Shown: positions 39,190 through 47,604, counted from the first letter of the stretch. The stretch: 64,000 nt of DNA from Bog-473 sp963711065 (GCA_963711065.1 CAVQCO010000007.1:744001-808000), one strand, 5' to 3'. Numbers and translations are program-made. Notes: a model not told the origin generated them from the sequence alone.

Positions 39190-39606
39190 TGCTCCATCCT
39201 CTCAAGGGGAGGAGCAGTCACCAATCCCGGGGCGGTTCACGCGACTGTCACGGACCGATGCATCATCAGCCTTCGGGCAAACGATCCATGAGGTCGTCGA
39301 TACCGTTCTCAATGGAGAACGGCATCTCGTCGAGATTCGGTGGACCGGATCCTGATCGAGCGAGGACCCGAGCGTACGGGATGGTTCTGCTGGGCACTTC
39401 AGTGTGACCCGGTGAGGGCGAGCATCCCGAGGGCAGCCGCCATCGAGTGCGGCACCGCCGAGCGGACTCGATTGGTTCTGAGGGCCTATCCCCATGGTGC
39501 CGATTCGAACTGCAGCAGGCAACCACAGCAAGCAGGCATCGAGAATTTGGATGCTGTTTGAGGGTGCTGTGTTACAGGGATCGCACCCTGCCGGCCTCCG
39601 GCCGGC

Positions 39607-39671
39607 CTATTGTCGCAGGTCCAATGGCCGGATCCGCCACTCGGGTTTTGCGTAATTTGGCCCTCCGACAC
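39607..39671 (-). pseudogene. displaced 3' end of the serine recombinase gene
   Basis: Reading the minus strand from the core, the frame matching the recombinase continues VGGPNYAKPEWRIRPLDLRQ and ends at TAG 39607-39609. Joined across the core to the recombinase at 26762-28177 it gives exactly 493 codons after the two single-base corrections. The tail was separated from its gene when the element integrated. A decayed copy with the same residue pattern is at 54641-54708. Confidence 0.75.
39641..39671. other. attR of the integrative element
   Basis: TCGGGTTTTG (39641-39650) followed 10 bp later by the core CCCTCCGACAC (39661-39671). The core matches the tRNA-Leu end and the left arm is the reverse complement of CAAAACCCGA beside attL. 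Sequence right of 39671 should be the pre-insertion flank of the tRNA gene. Confidence 0.7.
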
Positions 39672-39742
39672 CCCGTTTGACTAGGGCAAACGCCCGAAGA
39701 TTCGTTTCGTGGCTGGAAGGCCGGCGGTGTCCGTTGAACCTA

Positions 39743-39957
39743 CGTTGAATAGCGAGATTCAACGAGGCGTGATTTCGACCACGTCGGCCAGCGCCCCGGT
39801 GCAACCGCACCCCCGGCCGAGCTGTCTTGGCCGGGGTGTTCCGAGGCGTGGCGTTTCTCTCCGTTTCGGCAGCTGCGTCGGGCACCCTGGCCGAGCTACT
39901 CCTGAGCGTGGCTCACAGCCCCGTGTGTCTCCCCGCCGACACACAGGGGCGTGAGCC
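39743..39957. ncRNA. three consecutive strong hairpins, candidate structured RNA
   Basis: Hairpin 1: CGTTGAAT/ATTCAACG, 39743-39764, 6-nt loop. Hairpin 2: CCCCGGCC/GGCCGGGG, 39811-39836. Hairpin 3: 39910-39957, with GGCTCAC, GCCCC and GTGTGTC pairing to GACACAC, GGGGC and GTGAGCC around an 8-nt loop and one unpaired A on each side (19 bp total). None is followed by a U-tract. Strand and function unknown. Confidence 0.35.
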
Positions 39958-40360
39958 TGGACCACGGTCACCCCAATGGCCGCCTTTGGCGAAGCGCTGA
40001 CTTGTGGCCCGTGATATTGAGCGAGCGCCGATGACTCCTGATACGCGCCCGAGGACGGGTCCACCCGCGCCGCGGGAGCGGTACTTCTGCAAACGGGCGT
40101 TACAGTCCGCGACGGTTGACGAGGGCTTCCCAAGCGAGCTGCAGACCATTCTCGGGGGTAAGGGCAAGCTCGACGAGGCGTCCTCGTGGTAAGGAGAAGC
40201 CACGTGGATGCGGTCTTTGCGGTCGATAGGTGTTCCCGCCCATCCCACCTTGTCGAGCCACCTCGTTGCGTTGGGGAATCGATAGCGGAGTCTTTTGGGT
40301 TCGCCGTCAGGGCGGGGTCACATCTGAGGCAAGCTCACCTCACCGCACGACCCGGGCGAT

Positions 40361-40400
40361 TGTCACCGGAACATCGGGACTGTCACCGGAACGTCGGATC
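40361..40400. repeat. two tandem 20-bp repeats
   Basis: TGTCACCGGAACATCGGGAC is followed immediately by TGTCACCGGAACGTCGGATC (17 of 20 identical). Repeated TGTCAC ends resemble the multiple terminal repeats of some transposons, but no transposase remains nearby. Confidence 0.5.
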
Positions 40401-40521
40401 GCAGAATTCATCGGGCGCGCCCCGCCTTTGAGGACTATCTTCAACGTCAAGGAGCAGAGGCCTTGGCGAACTGACTCCTCAGCGACCGATTCGAATACCT
40501 CGGAACCGGAACGTTCGTCTA

Positions 40522-41679
40522 GTGGGGTCGCTCATGCAACTACCGACACGGCTCAAGAACAGGAAACATGCACGGCTGGTGGTCCCGGCCGTTGCGATCA
40601 TCTGCGCGGTTGTCTTGTCCGGCTGCCAAGGATCCACCACTCCAGCGACCAACGTCGGGACGACCACGGCGACGTTCAATGCGCAAGCAAGCTGTTCCGG
40701 CGGTGTCCCGACTCCGTGTTCTTGGTACTGGCGCTGGGGCACCAATGGCAATTACCAGAACTCGTCGGCGATATCTGGCCCCGTGAAGGTGACATGGTCA
40801 GGAACGCTCAGTTACACCGCCACCGGCCTCACGGCTGGCACGACCTACAGCTACGAGTTGTGCGGCGAGGGTGACAACATCAGTTCATTTGTCTGCCTCG
40901 TGTCTGCCAATGGGACCCCAACACAGTTCACCACCGAGTCGAGCGGATCCTCGTCGGTTCCCAGTACTACGACCACGACCAGCACCAGTACTACAACGAC
41001 CACGACCACGACCAGTACTACAACGACCACTACCCCTTCGTCGTCATCAGTTGCCTTCGTTCAGGCCGACGACACAGGCACCTTTAACGGGAACACCACC
41101 AGCATTGGTAGTGGTCAGTACAACCAGGTGCTCGCTCACGACACCGGGATCGGCCACACCGTCGTCCTCGAGATCCAGACCCTGACCGACCCCGGCACCC
41201 AGACGGACACCGTCACCAGCGTCACCTCGGGAATGGGCACTTTCCAGTTCGTCAACTCGTACAACGATGGTGCCGACACCGAGATATGGGTCTGCTTGGA
41301 CACGACGGGCGCGGCCGACACCCTCACGGTAAACACGCCGACCAATGCTTGGGACGCCTTTGCCGTGGAGTTCAACGCTCCCGCCACTGGTTTCGTAAAC
41401 GGTGGTGGCCAGGTCGTTGATCTGCCCTACCTCGGTAATCAGAGCTGGACCGTCTCACCAGGAGCGGCTGGAAACATCGCCGTTATGGCAGTCGATACCC
41501 TCGATGCCTACGTGACAGGGCCTGCGGCGCCCTGGACGTACTACAACTCTGGGTATTGGGACTTCCCGAACGGGACCTCGGCGGCTTGGCAGGTGGCTCC
41601 GTCATCATCTCCTCTCACTGCCACCTGGGAAACAGATGGAGGACTGAGTAGCTCCCAGGGTGTGGTGCTTGAGTATTAG
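40522..41679 (+). CDS. secreted lipoprotein with Thr-rich linker
   Basis: A 385-residue exported protein. A basic start (LPTRLKNRKHARL) precedes a hydrophobic segment and lipobox VLSGC, so it should be membrane-anchored outside the cell. The first domain (about residues 40-140) contains TATGLTAGTTYSYEL, a fibronectin-III-like pattern. A linker of almost pure Thr/Ser follows (encoded by about 70 bp of ACN/AGT repeats near 40965-41035). The second domain of about 200 residues has repeated strand patterns (FVQADDTGTF, TVVLEIQTLTDPGTQ, AFAVEFNAPATGF). Both look like beta-sandwich surface domains. No enzymatic motif seen. The start may be the ATG at 40534. A small hairpin (41687-41702) follows the stop. 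Confidence 0.75.
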   Translation: MGSLMQLPTRLKNRKHARLVVPAVAIICAVVLSGCQGSTTPATNVGTTTATFNAQASCSGGVPTPCSWYWRWGTNGNYQNSSAISGPVKVTWSGTLSYTATGLTAGTTYSYELCGEGDNISSFVCLVSANGTPTQFTTESSGSSSVPSTTTTTSTSTTTTTTTTSTTTTTTPSSSSVAFVQADDTGTFNGNTTSIGSGQYNQVLAHDTGIGHTVVLEIQTLTDPGTQTDTVTSVTSGMGTFQFVNSYNDGADTEIWVCLDTTGAADTLTVNTPTNAWDAFAVEFNAPATGFVNGGGQVVDLPYLGNQSWTVSPGAAGNIAVMAVDTLDAYVTGPAAPWTYYNSGYWDFPNGTSAAWQVAPSSSPLTATWETDGGLSSSQGVVLEY

Positions 41680-42331
41680 GAAACAGCCACATGAGAATGT
41701 GGTGTCGCCCGACTTCGACGCCCGAAGCCCGAGGTCGAAGCCATGATCGCTAACGATGGACCCTCGGGCCGTTCTCGCCCTCTGTCACGAGTACGCAGAT
41801 GCTGAGGCCGGTCTTCATATCGATCGAGTGCTCGCAACACTCGTACCGTTCCCAACGGCAAACTCAGGGACGAGCTTCTCGACTGCGAGATCTTCGAAAC
41901 CCTTTTCGAGGCGAAGGGTCTTGGCCGAGGTGTGAGGCCATTCGAGGTCAGCGTTGGATACGATCGAAGGGTTTGACCATGCCACACTCATCGACTGTCG
42001 CTGGCCGTACACACTTGAGAAGTGGCGACTTCCGCAAAATGCGTTTCAGTTCACTTTGCCGCCCGCAGTGATGGAACAGGTGTCGATGAAGCTGATCCAC
42101 GGATTGCAGATGAGGGCGCCATCGCATGAGACTCGGCAGCCCGTTGCCGGTGCGCCCTCTAGTGCGCCTCGACCCACGGCCACACCACCTCCGGCTCAGC
42201 CAACCTAAGCAGCCCTGAGCTGGACGCGGCCCTTGAGCAGAGCCGGTGTACTGGGTGAGCCAAACGCCCCGCCGACACTATGTGATGAGGGCATGGCGGC
42301 CGAGCCGATCTCCCCTGGTCCGGACCGGGCC
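41680..42331. other. intergenic stretch, possible small gene
   Basis: About 650 bp between the lipoprotein and SulP genes. A hairpin CCACAT/ATGTGG (41687-41702) follows the lipoprotein stop. The only notable frame (41954-42208, plus, 84 codons, MDTIEGFDHATLIDCRW...) ends in a Pro/Ala-rich tail and has no clear start site; I do not call it a gene. Confidence 0.45.
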
Positions 42332-44074
42332 TCAGGAAGTCGGGTCGTGTTCGGGCCCCGCCGCCACGTCGCCGATCTCCGCCTGAACTGCTCTATAGAC
42401 ATTCCCGTGAGTTCGATCGTCACCGATCCGCTCGAGGAAGCCGTCGCGGCTCAGGATCTCATAGACGGCCGGTTTCACCCGGGCGAGCCGCAGGGTGATA
42501 TCGGCCTGTTTGGTGAGCTCGAGTATCTCGCCCATCTTCGCGGACCCCTGCGAATCGATGAAGTCGATTCCTTCGCAGTCGAGCACGATCCCGGTTATGC
42601 CTGGCGTTGAGAGCGCCACCTCGCGGACCCGATCCTCGAGGGCATCAGAGGTGGCGAAGAAGAGGCCACCGTCCAGCCGAAGGACCACCACTCCCGGGAA
42701 CTGCTCATCGGAGGGATGATCGTCCAACTCCCTGAAGACCTGTGTACCCGGCTCCCGCCCGAGCAGGGGCATCGGCGGTCGGGTGGCCACCGAGATCAGC
42801 CAGAGCAGTGAGAGCCCGATTCCGATCATCACGCCAGCGAGAACGCCGAACACGAGAGTCCCCGCAATCGCCGCCATTGCGATCCAAAAGTCGAAACGTT
42901 GCACCCGAGCCAGGCGGCGCATTTCGGGTAGGTCCATCATGCCCATCACCACCGCTTCGATAATGAGGGCGGCAAGCACGGGCTTGGGCAATTTCGAGAA
43001 CGCCGGAGCCAACACGAGCAAGGTGAGCAGAACGATGACCCCCGAGGTCAGCGACGCGAGACCCGTGCGTGCACCCGAGTGGTCATTCAGGGAACTCGCT
43101 GACAGGCTCGTCGACACGGGCATCCCCTGGAAGAGACCGGCACCCACGTTCGACATGCCTTGAGCGACCGATTCCTGGTTGATGTCGATACGATAACGGT
43201 GCTTGGCGGCGAAGAACCGGGAGTCCCCGGCAGTCTGTGAGAAGCCAATGAGCACGAGGGCGACTGCGGCTACGGCGATCGTGCTGGCGTGCGCACTCAC
43301 CAGATGCCATTCCGGGAGCTTCACCGTCGGCAGCCCCCTTGGAACCTCCCCTACGAGGGCCACTCCGTGGGCGCCGAGGTCAAAGATCCACGAGGCCAAG
43401 AGGCCGCCGACTACCAGAACGAGGGCACCGGGGATGCGTGGCGCGATCACCCGCAACCCGAAGACGACAACGAGAGATACGAGGCCGACCACCAACGTCG
43501 CCCAGCTAACGCCGCCCAAGGACGAGAACCAGGACCGCAATTCCTGAATCGGATTGGCGCCCGAGACATCCGTCCCAGTGAGTTTTGGAAGCTCGCCGAT
43601 CACCACGTCAATGGCCGCTCCGAAGAGGAAGCCTGTGACAACGGCGCGGGACAAGAACTGGGCGATCCACCCCATTTTGAACACGGCCAGGAGAAGGAAG
43701 AGCACGCCCGATGCAAGGGTGATTGTGGCGACAAAGGACGCTATGTCTTGGGTTCCGGAAATCTTCGCAGCCAGGACCGCACTGGCCGCCACAGCCGCAA
43801 GCCCCGAACTCGGTCCGGTCGAGATTTGGCGACTCGTCCCGAAGACGGCGTAGAGAATCGCGCCAGCTGCGGCGGCGTAGAGACCGTTCTGTACCGGGAT
43901 CCCGGCGATGGAGGCATAGCCCAAGTTCTTTGGGACGATGAGCGCAGCAACCGCCACACCGGCGATGAGATCGCTTCTCAACCAACGACGATCGTAGGAA
44001 CGAATCCATCCAATTATGGGCACGTGTCGCCATTGGTTCACTTGGGCGACACCATTGCCGGTTCGAGCCATCAA
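42332..44074 (-). CDS. SulP-family anion transporter with STAS domain
   Basis: A 580-residue SLC26/SulP permease. The N-terminal signature VPKNLGYASIAGIPVQNGLYAA, then TGPSSGLAAVAAS and QGMSNVGAGLFQGMPVSTSLSASSLNDHSGARTGLAS, is characteristic. About 10-12 membrane segments follow before a cytoplasmic STAS domain (about 450-560) with VVVLRLDGGLFFATSDALEDRV and IVLDCEGIDFIDSQGSAKM. Family members move sulfate, bicarbonate or other anions; substrate here is unknown. The frame starts at TTG 44074 or ATG 44071. TAGCGT lies just upstream, so the mRNA may be almost leaderless. Confidence 0.92.
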   Translation of the reverse strand: MMARTGNGVAQVNQWRHVPIIGWIRSYDRRWLRSDLIAGVAVAALIVPKNLGYASIAGIPVQNGLYAAAAGAILYAVFGTSRQISTGPSSGLAAVAASAVLAAKISGTQDIASFVATITLASGVLFLLLAVFKMGWIAQFLSRAVVTGFLFGAAIDVVIGELPKLTGTDVSGANPIQELRSWFSSLGGVSWATLVVGLVSLVVVFGLRVIAPRIPGALVLVVGGLLASWIFDLGAHGVALVGEVPRGLPTVKLPEWHLVSAHASTIAVAAVALVLIGFSQTAGDSRFFAAKHRYRIDINQESVAQGMSNVGAGLFQGMPVSTSLSASSLNDHSGARTGLASLTSGVIVLLTLLVLAPAFSKLPKPVLAALIIEAVVMGMMDLPEMRRLARVQRFDFWIAMAAIAGTLVFGVLAGVMIGIGLSLLWLISVATRPPMPLLGREPGTQVFRELDDHPSDEQFPGVVVLRLDGGLFFATSDALEDRVREVALSTPGITGIVLDCEGIDFIDSQGSAKMGEILELTKQADITLRLARVKPAVYEILSRDGFLERIGDDRTHGNVYRAVQAEIGDVAAGPEHDPTS

Positions 44075-44236
44075 CCCGGACGCTACATTCCGAAACGTCC
44101 CAGGCCGGGGAGTCTCTCAGAGCGTCTGGCCGGCTTGTCCGGAGTGGTGACAGATTGGAGGATGGGCGACGTCAAGCCGAGCGTCGCCATCGCCGGTTGG
44201 CCGGGACCGGAATAGGGGACTGGACCCAAGCTCGGC

Positions 44237-44644
44237 TCAGCTGGCCAGGATTTTCGACTTCTGCGCCGCGAACTCGGCGTCGGTGATGATGCCTTGCGAC
44301 TTGAGGTCGGCCAGCTTCGACAGCTGGTCGGCAGTGCTGTTCCCCGACGTCCCCGCAGCCTGCCGCACGTACTCGTCGAACGCTTTCTGCTGCTGTGCCG
44401 CATCACGAGCGGCACGCTCGTGCATCTTGCCGCCCCGAGCGATCAGGTACACAAATACACCGAGGAACGGGAGGACGATGATGAAGATCACCCACAGCGC
44501 CTTCGCCCATCCTCCCATGTCGTGGCTGCGGAAGATGTCGATGAACACCGTGATCAAGAGCCAGATCCAGATGACGAAGAGGAAGAAATACAGCATCGTC
44601 AGGAAGAAATCGAGGATCGGATATTGGTAGCTGGCGGCAAGCAT
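44237..44644 (-). CDS. membrane protein with C-terminal SHOCT motif
   Basis: A 135-residue protein with two transmembrane helices (FLTMLYFFLFVIWIWLLITVFIDIF and ALWVIFIIVLPFLGVFVYLIARG), the layout of PLDc_N-type small membrane proteins. It ends in the SHOCT module LSKLADLKSQGIITDAEFAAQKSKIL. SHOCT is a short C-terminal helix pair thought to mediate oligomerisation. AAAGGAGAG lies before the ATG. It is the last gene of a minus-strand cluster containing two more SHOCT proteins. Confidence 0.85.
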   Translation of the reverse strand: MLAASYQYPILDFFLTMLYFFLFVIWIWLLITVFIDIFRSHDMGGWAKALWVIFIIVLPFLGVFVYLIARGGKMHERAARDAAQQQKAFDEYVRQAAGTSGNSTADQLSKLADLKSQGIITDAEFAAQKSKILAS

Positions 44645-44690
44645 TTACTCTCCTTTGTCAGTAGGCGATTGCGACAGGCGTGGCTCGGCG

Positions 44691-44909
44691 CTAGATGCGG
44701 CGCCTCGTCCTCATCCAATTGAAGTTCAGCAATGTCGTGATGATGCCGAGCACTGCTCCAGAGGCTCCGAGAAGCAACTCCCTTCCAGGCTGCTCCAAGT
44801 CGCTGGTCTGACGAACCGCCACAAGGCCGAACACGGTCCCGCTGATTGTGGCGAGCGAACTTGTGAAAAAGAGGCCGAGTGCACTGTTCGGGCGAAAGCC
44901 ATCTCCGAT
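44691..44909 (-). CDS. small membrane protein, start not found
   Basis: A coding-looking frame without an obvious start reads NSALGLFFTSSLATISGTVFG then LLLGASGAVLGIITTLLNFN and ends RTRRRI at a TAG (44691-44693). Two hydrophobic segments and a basic tail suggest a small membrane protein. The frame overlaps the 3' end of the preceding SHOCT gene. A single-base error, or coupling from that gene, could hide the start. Confidence 0.4.
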   Translation of the reverse strand: MGDGFRPNSALGLFFTSSLATISGTVFGLVAVRQTSDLEQPGRELLLGASGAVLGIITTLLNFNWMRTRRRI

Positions 44910-44919
44910 TCGGGCAGAT

Positions 44920-45195
44920 TCAGGACGCGAGGATCTTTGCCTTCTGGGCCGCGAATTCGGCCTCGGTGAGGATGCCCTGGGACTTGAGATCGGCGAGGTC
45001 CTTCAACTGCGCGATCGGGTCTGGCGCAGGAGCAGGGGCGGGTGCCGGCTGTTGGGCGTACTGCTGTTGTTGCGCGTACTGCTGCTCGTCTTGTTGCGCC
45101 CACCTGTTTTGCTGCCGGCGCGAGACGCGGTTGGAGACGGCGGTAGCCGTTCCAGCGATGGCAGCAGTGCGAGCGAGACCGCGGAGAAGTGGCAT
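44920..45195 (-). CDS. SHOCT-domain protein with Gln/Pro-rich linker
   Basis: A 91-residue protein: basic N-terminus (MPLLRGLARTAAIAGTATAVSNRVSRRQQ), a Gln/Tyr/Ala then Pro-Ala linker (QQYAQQQQYAQQPAPAPAPAPD) and the SHOCT motif LADLKSQGILTEAEFAAQKAKIL. The first segment may bind the membrane or a partner. AAAGGA precedes the ATG. It lies directly downstream of a DUF6325-like gene, mirroring the pair at 47105-47877. Confidence 0.8.
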   Translation of the reverse strand: MPLLRGLARTAAIAGTATAVSNRVSRRQQNRWAQQDEQQYAQQQQYAQQPAPAPAPAPDPIAQLKDLADLKSQGILTEAEFAAQKAKILAS

Positions 45196-45223
45196 GTCTT
45201 CGTCCTTTCTCTAGTTTTCGGGA

Positions 45224-45661
45224 TCAGCCCTCGGCGGCGTCGAGGGCCGCGATGAGGTCGTCCTGGGGGATGTATCCGGCGGCCACGAGTTGGGCCTCGC
45301 CGCGGCGCAACGCCTGGATGAACGGCGTCGCCCAGCGGTTCTCGAAGATCAAGATCCCAGCTGAAGACCCCGGTTCGATCACCGAGGCCGCTTCGGAGAG
45401 ATCGCTGTCGACCAGCAGACCCGAGGAAGCACCAGCGAAGACGGCGAGGTCGGAGTTCCCGTCGTGATCGATATCCTGAAGCTGGAGCGCTCGTATGGAG
45501 CCATCGGAGTCCCGCTTCACGAACATAAGATCGAGGATCCGGATGACGCCATGGTCGACGAGGTCGAGCAGGGTGGCGAATCCTTCGCCGGTCATCTTGT
45601 TGCCGGGGAATTCGACTATCAGATAGCTGATCGGGCCGAGGGCGCCCGTTTCGTCTGCCAT
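45224..45661 (-). CDS. DUF6325-like (DUF1269-related) protein
   Basis: A 145-residue protein with the pattern GPISYLIVEFPGNKMTGEGF, then LLDLVDHGVIRILDLMFVKRD, a variable acidic middle and ILIFENRWATPFIQALRRGEAQLVAAGYIP. It matches the second protein at 47105-47593 block by block (VQMLVLGFSEPEFTGKI, VRIVDALVVNKD, ILLLEHRWAIPFRDAI). Such proteins are common in actinobacteria and lack a defined function. An upstream extension to 45787 is open but less protein-like, so I take the ATG at 45661. Confidence 0.75.
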   Translation of the reverse strand: MADETGALGPISYLIVEFPGNKMTGEGFATLLDLVDHGVIRILDLMFVKRDSDGSIRALQLQDIDHDGNSDLAVFAGASSGLLVDSDLSEAASVIEPGSSAGILIFENRWATPFIQALRRGEAQLVAAGYIPQDDLIAALDAAEG

Positions 45662-45875
45662 CGTGTGGCCCCCTTTCGAGTCAACGGACGTTGTTGAGTC
45701 GGAAGGTACCCCAATGAGGCTCCTCGCGCCACCGGCACCTACGTCGGGTTTTCCCAGTTCCTCCTCATTGCCGAAAAGGGTCACCAACCCGAGCTATTGA
45801 GCGTCGCAGCCGGTCGTTGCCGAGGCATTGGGCCACGACGACAGGTGCTTGGAAGTGGTCGACCGATCCTCGCGG

Positions 45876-46436
45876 CTAGTAGTGATGATGCTGGAGTACC
45901 GACTTCAGAATGACCATTGCCACACCCAGTAGCCCGGCAATGATGGTAACCAGTGCCTGCCGCTTTCCACGCAGGCCTGCGGCTCGCCCGGCGGTATAGC
46001 CGTGCATGATCAAGAGCACGACAGTCACGATAAGGGCTGCTTGGGCCGCGTCCGACGATGAGGCACCAAGGAGAACAGCGACGCCGATTGAGGCCACCGG
46101 CAGGAAAGACGAGGTAACCATGGGCCACGTCTCCGCCAGAGACGACCGGATCAGGCGGAGGCTCGGTAGCCGATCGTCGTGAGCGTGTGCACCGAGCAGT
46201 TCAGCATACTGCTCGGCAAGCCAATAGACGATGAGCGTGACGACGACGGTCACCGCAAGTTGCCCACTATCAAGTTGATTCCCGCCGGCAGCAATCACGG
46301 CCGCTGTGACAATCGTGCCGTAGATACCCGCCGCTCTACGGCGACCGCTGCTCGTCGATTCCGGTCCGAGGCGCGATCCAGGGGATCCCGAGCCAGCATC
46401 GATTTCATCGATCATGGTGCCAGCTTCGCATCGCAC
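45876..46436 (-). CDS. multi-spanning membrane protein, unknown
   Basis: A 186-residue protein with about four hydrophobic segments (IYGTIVTAAVIAAGG, LAVTVVVTLIVYWLAEQYAE, FLPVASIGVAVLLGAS, AALIVTVVLLIMHGYTAG and a final LVTIIAGLLGVAMVILKSV). The ATG at 46415 (MIDEIDAGSG) is an alternative start. WLAEQYAELLGAHAHDDRLPSL is a charged cytoplasmic-type loop. No named family recognised. Confidence 0.7.
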   Translation of the reverse strand: MRCEAGTMIDEIDAGSGSPGSRLGPESTSSGRRRAAGIYGTIVTAAVIAAGGNQLDSGQLAVTVVVTLIVYWLAEQYAELLGAHAHDDRLPSLRLIRSSLAETWPMVTSSFLPVASIGVAVLLGASSSDAAQAALIVTVVLLIMHGYTAGRAAGLRGKRQALVTIIAGLLGVAMVILKSVLQHHHY

Positions 46437-46452
46437 CGTGGCGTGCGCACGG

Positions 46453-46940
46453 TCAGCAGAAGAAGAGGGTCACAAGAACGAAGTCAACCAACCCGAGGAG
46501 TACCGCACCGGCTGGCCGGTTCCCCAAGGATTCACTCAACCCCGCGTCGAGAACGATCAACCCTGCCAGGACCGCAACCCACACGAAGCAACGGAGCAGG
46601 TTTCCAGTTCCCCGGGCGTGCGGTGCCCAGTGACGAGCCCAGGTTCGACACACAACGGGACAGCCCAGAGATTGACGCCGCCACGAGCAGGAGCACCACC
46701 GATGCGTAGCCGACCTAGACGATGGCGTGGCCGTGGATACGGAGTCGGAGGGCGATCGTGGAGGCCGCCAGCGTGAATACCGCCGCCATCCGCGTCGCAA
46801 ACGTGGCAGCCGTACCCGCGTCGTGGGGGCTCGCTGGAACAATCCTGTGGATGAGGAAGACAATGATCGGCGAAGAGCACACCTGCCACGTCGGCTGGCC
46901 GCGGCGTCCTGAGGACTCCCGGGGTAAGGGTTTCAGTCAT
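46453..46940 (-). pseudogene. degraded small membrane protein gene
   Basis: Protein-like segments lie in different frames: MTETLTPGVLRTPRPADVAGV, then IIVFLIHRIVPASPHD, ATFATRMAAVFTLAASTIAL and, after an in-frame TAG, VGYASVVLLLVAASISGLS, ending with WVAVLAGLIVLDAGLSESLG and LVDFVLVTLFFC. A four-helix membrane protein is implied, with at least two frame changes and one stop. It could be a pseudogene or carry several base errors. Confidence 0.5.
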
Positions 46941-47104
46941 GACGACACCTCCAGAACGGGGTGTCGGTGTCTGGCGACCTCTAAAGGGGCTTTCGAAACC
47001 CCAGGGATGTGCTCGCCCTTGGAAGCGCAAACGTTGGATTCCGCCGCCGCTCGTTGTCAGGGCCCGCTGGGCAACGCCGTTACAAACGGAGCCGGCGCCA
47101 AGTC

Positions 47105-47593
47105 CTATCCGGCAGCACCCTCGACCCCGACGGCGACGAGGTCCGCGGGGTGAATCCACTCGTCGGCCAAAGCAATGCCCCCCGCGTCCACGATCGCGTC
47201 GCGGAAGGGGATGGCCCAGCGATGCTCGAGGAGGAGGATCGCCGCAGCGGAGCCGTTCGGAATGGTGTCTGCGACGAACCACGCTTCCTCGTCGGGGATG
47301 AGATGACCATCGGCACCCTCGGCGGCACCCGCCTCGGCACCCGCTTCAAGGTCACCGGCACCGAGCCCCACCAGTGCTCCAGCGATCGCGCCCATCTCCA
47401 TCGCCTCGTCGGGGCTTAGATCACTCACCTGCAGCGCGGTGATCTCCCCATTGTCGTCCTTGTTGACGACGAGGGCGTCCACGATCCGTACGAACTCGTG
47501 CTCGCGTAGTTTGTCCAATTCCGCCACGATCTTGCCTGTGAACTCTGGCTCGGAGAAGCCCAGCACCAGCATCTGGACGGGTCCCATCGTCAT
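47105..47593 (-). CDS. DUF6325-like (DUF1269-related) protein
   Basis: A 162-residue paralogue of the protein at 45224-45661. Between the two conserved halves lies a Gly/Ala/Glu-rich loop (GAGDLEAGAEAGAAEGADG), as in glycine-zipper containing members of this group. AAGGAGG lies ahead of the ATG, a strong ribosome site. It directly follows a SHOCT gene (12 bp gap). Confidence 0.75.
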   Translation of the reverse strand: MTMGPVQMLVLGFSEPEFTGKIVAELDKLREHEFVRIVDALVVNKDDNGEITALQVSDLSPDEAMEMGAIAGALVGLGAGDLEAGAEAGAAEGADGHLIPDEEAWFVADTIPNGSAAAILLLEHRWAIPFRDAIVDAGGIALADEWIHPADLVAVGVEGAAG

Positions 47594-47604
47594 TTTCTTC
47601 CTCC

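Larger units (their letters stand above)
37912..39220 (-). mobile_element. IS3-family insertion sequence with TIRs and 3-bp target duplication
   Basis: TGACTGCTC at 37912-37920 is the exact reverse complement of GAGCAGTCA at 39212-39220. CCA flanks both ends (37909-37911 and 39221-39223) as a 3-bp target duplication. Inside are orfA and orfB on the minus strand in the IS3 arrangement. The element is 1,309 bp. Confidence 0.85.
39672..40521. other. hairpin-rich intergenic region
   Basis: About 850 bp without a convincing gene between attR and the lipoprotein gene. It contains three strong hairpins (39743-39957) and a 20-bp tandem repeat (40361-40400), described separately. Short open frames here lack coding character. 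Confidence 0.5.

Noticed and set aside
40965..41035. Short-period repeat that could be taken for a CRISPR or satellite
   Set aside because: It is an in-frame Thr/Ser codon run coding for the linker of the lipoprotein; there are no spaced repeats.
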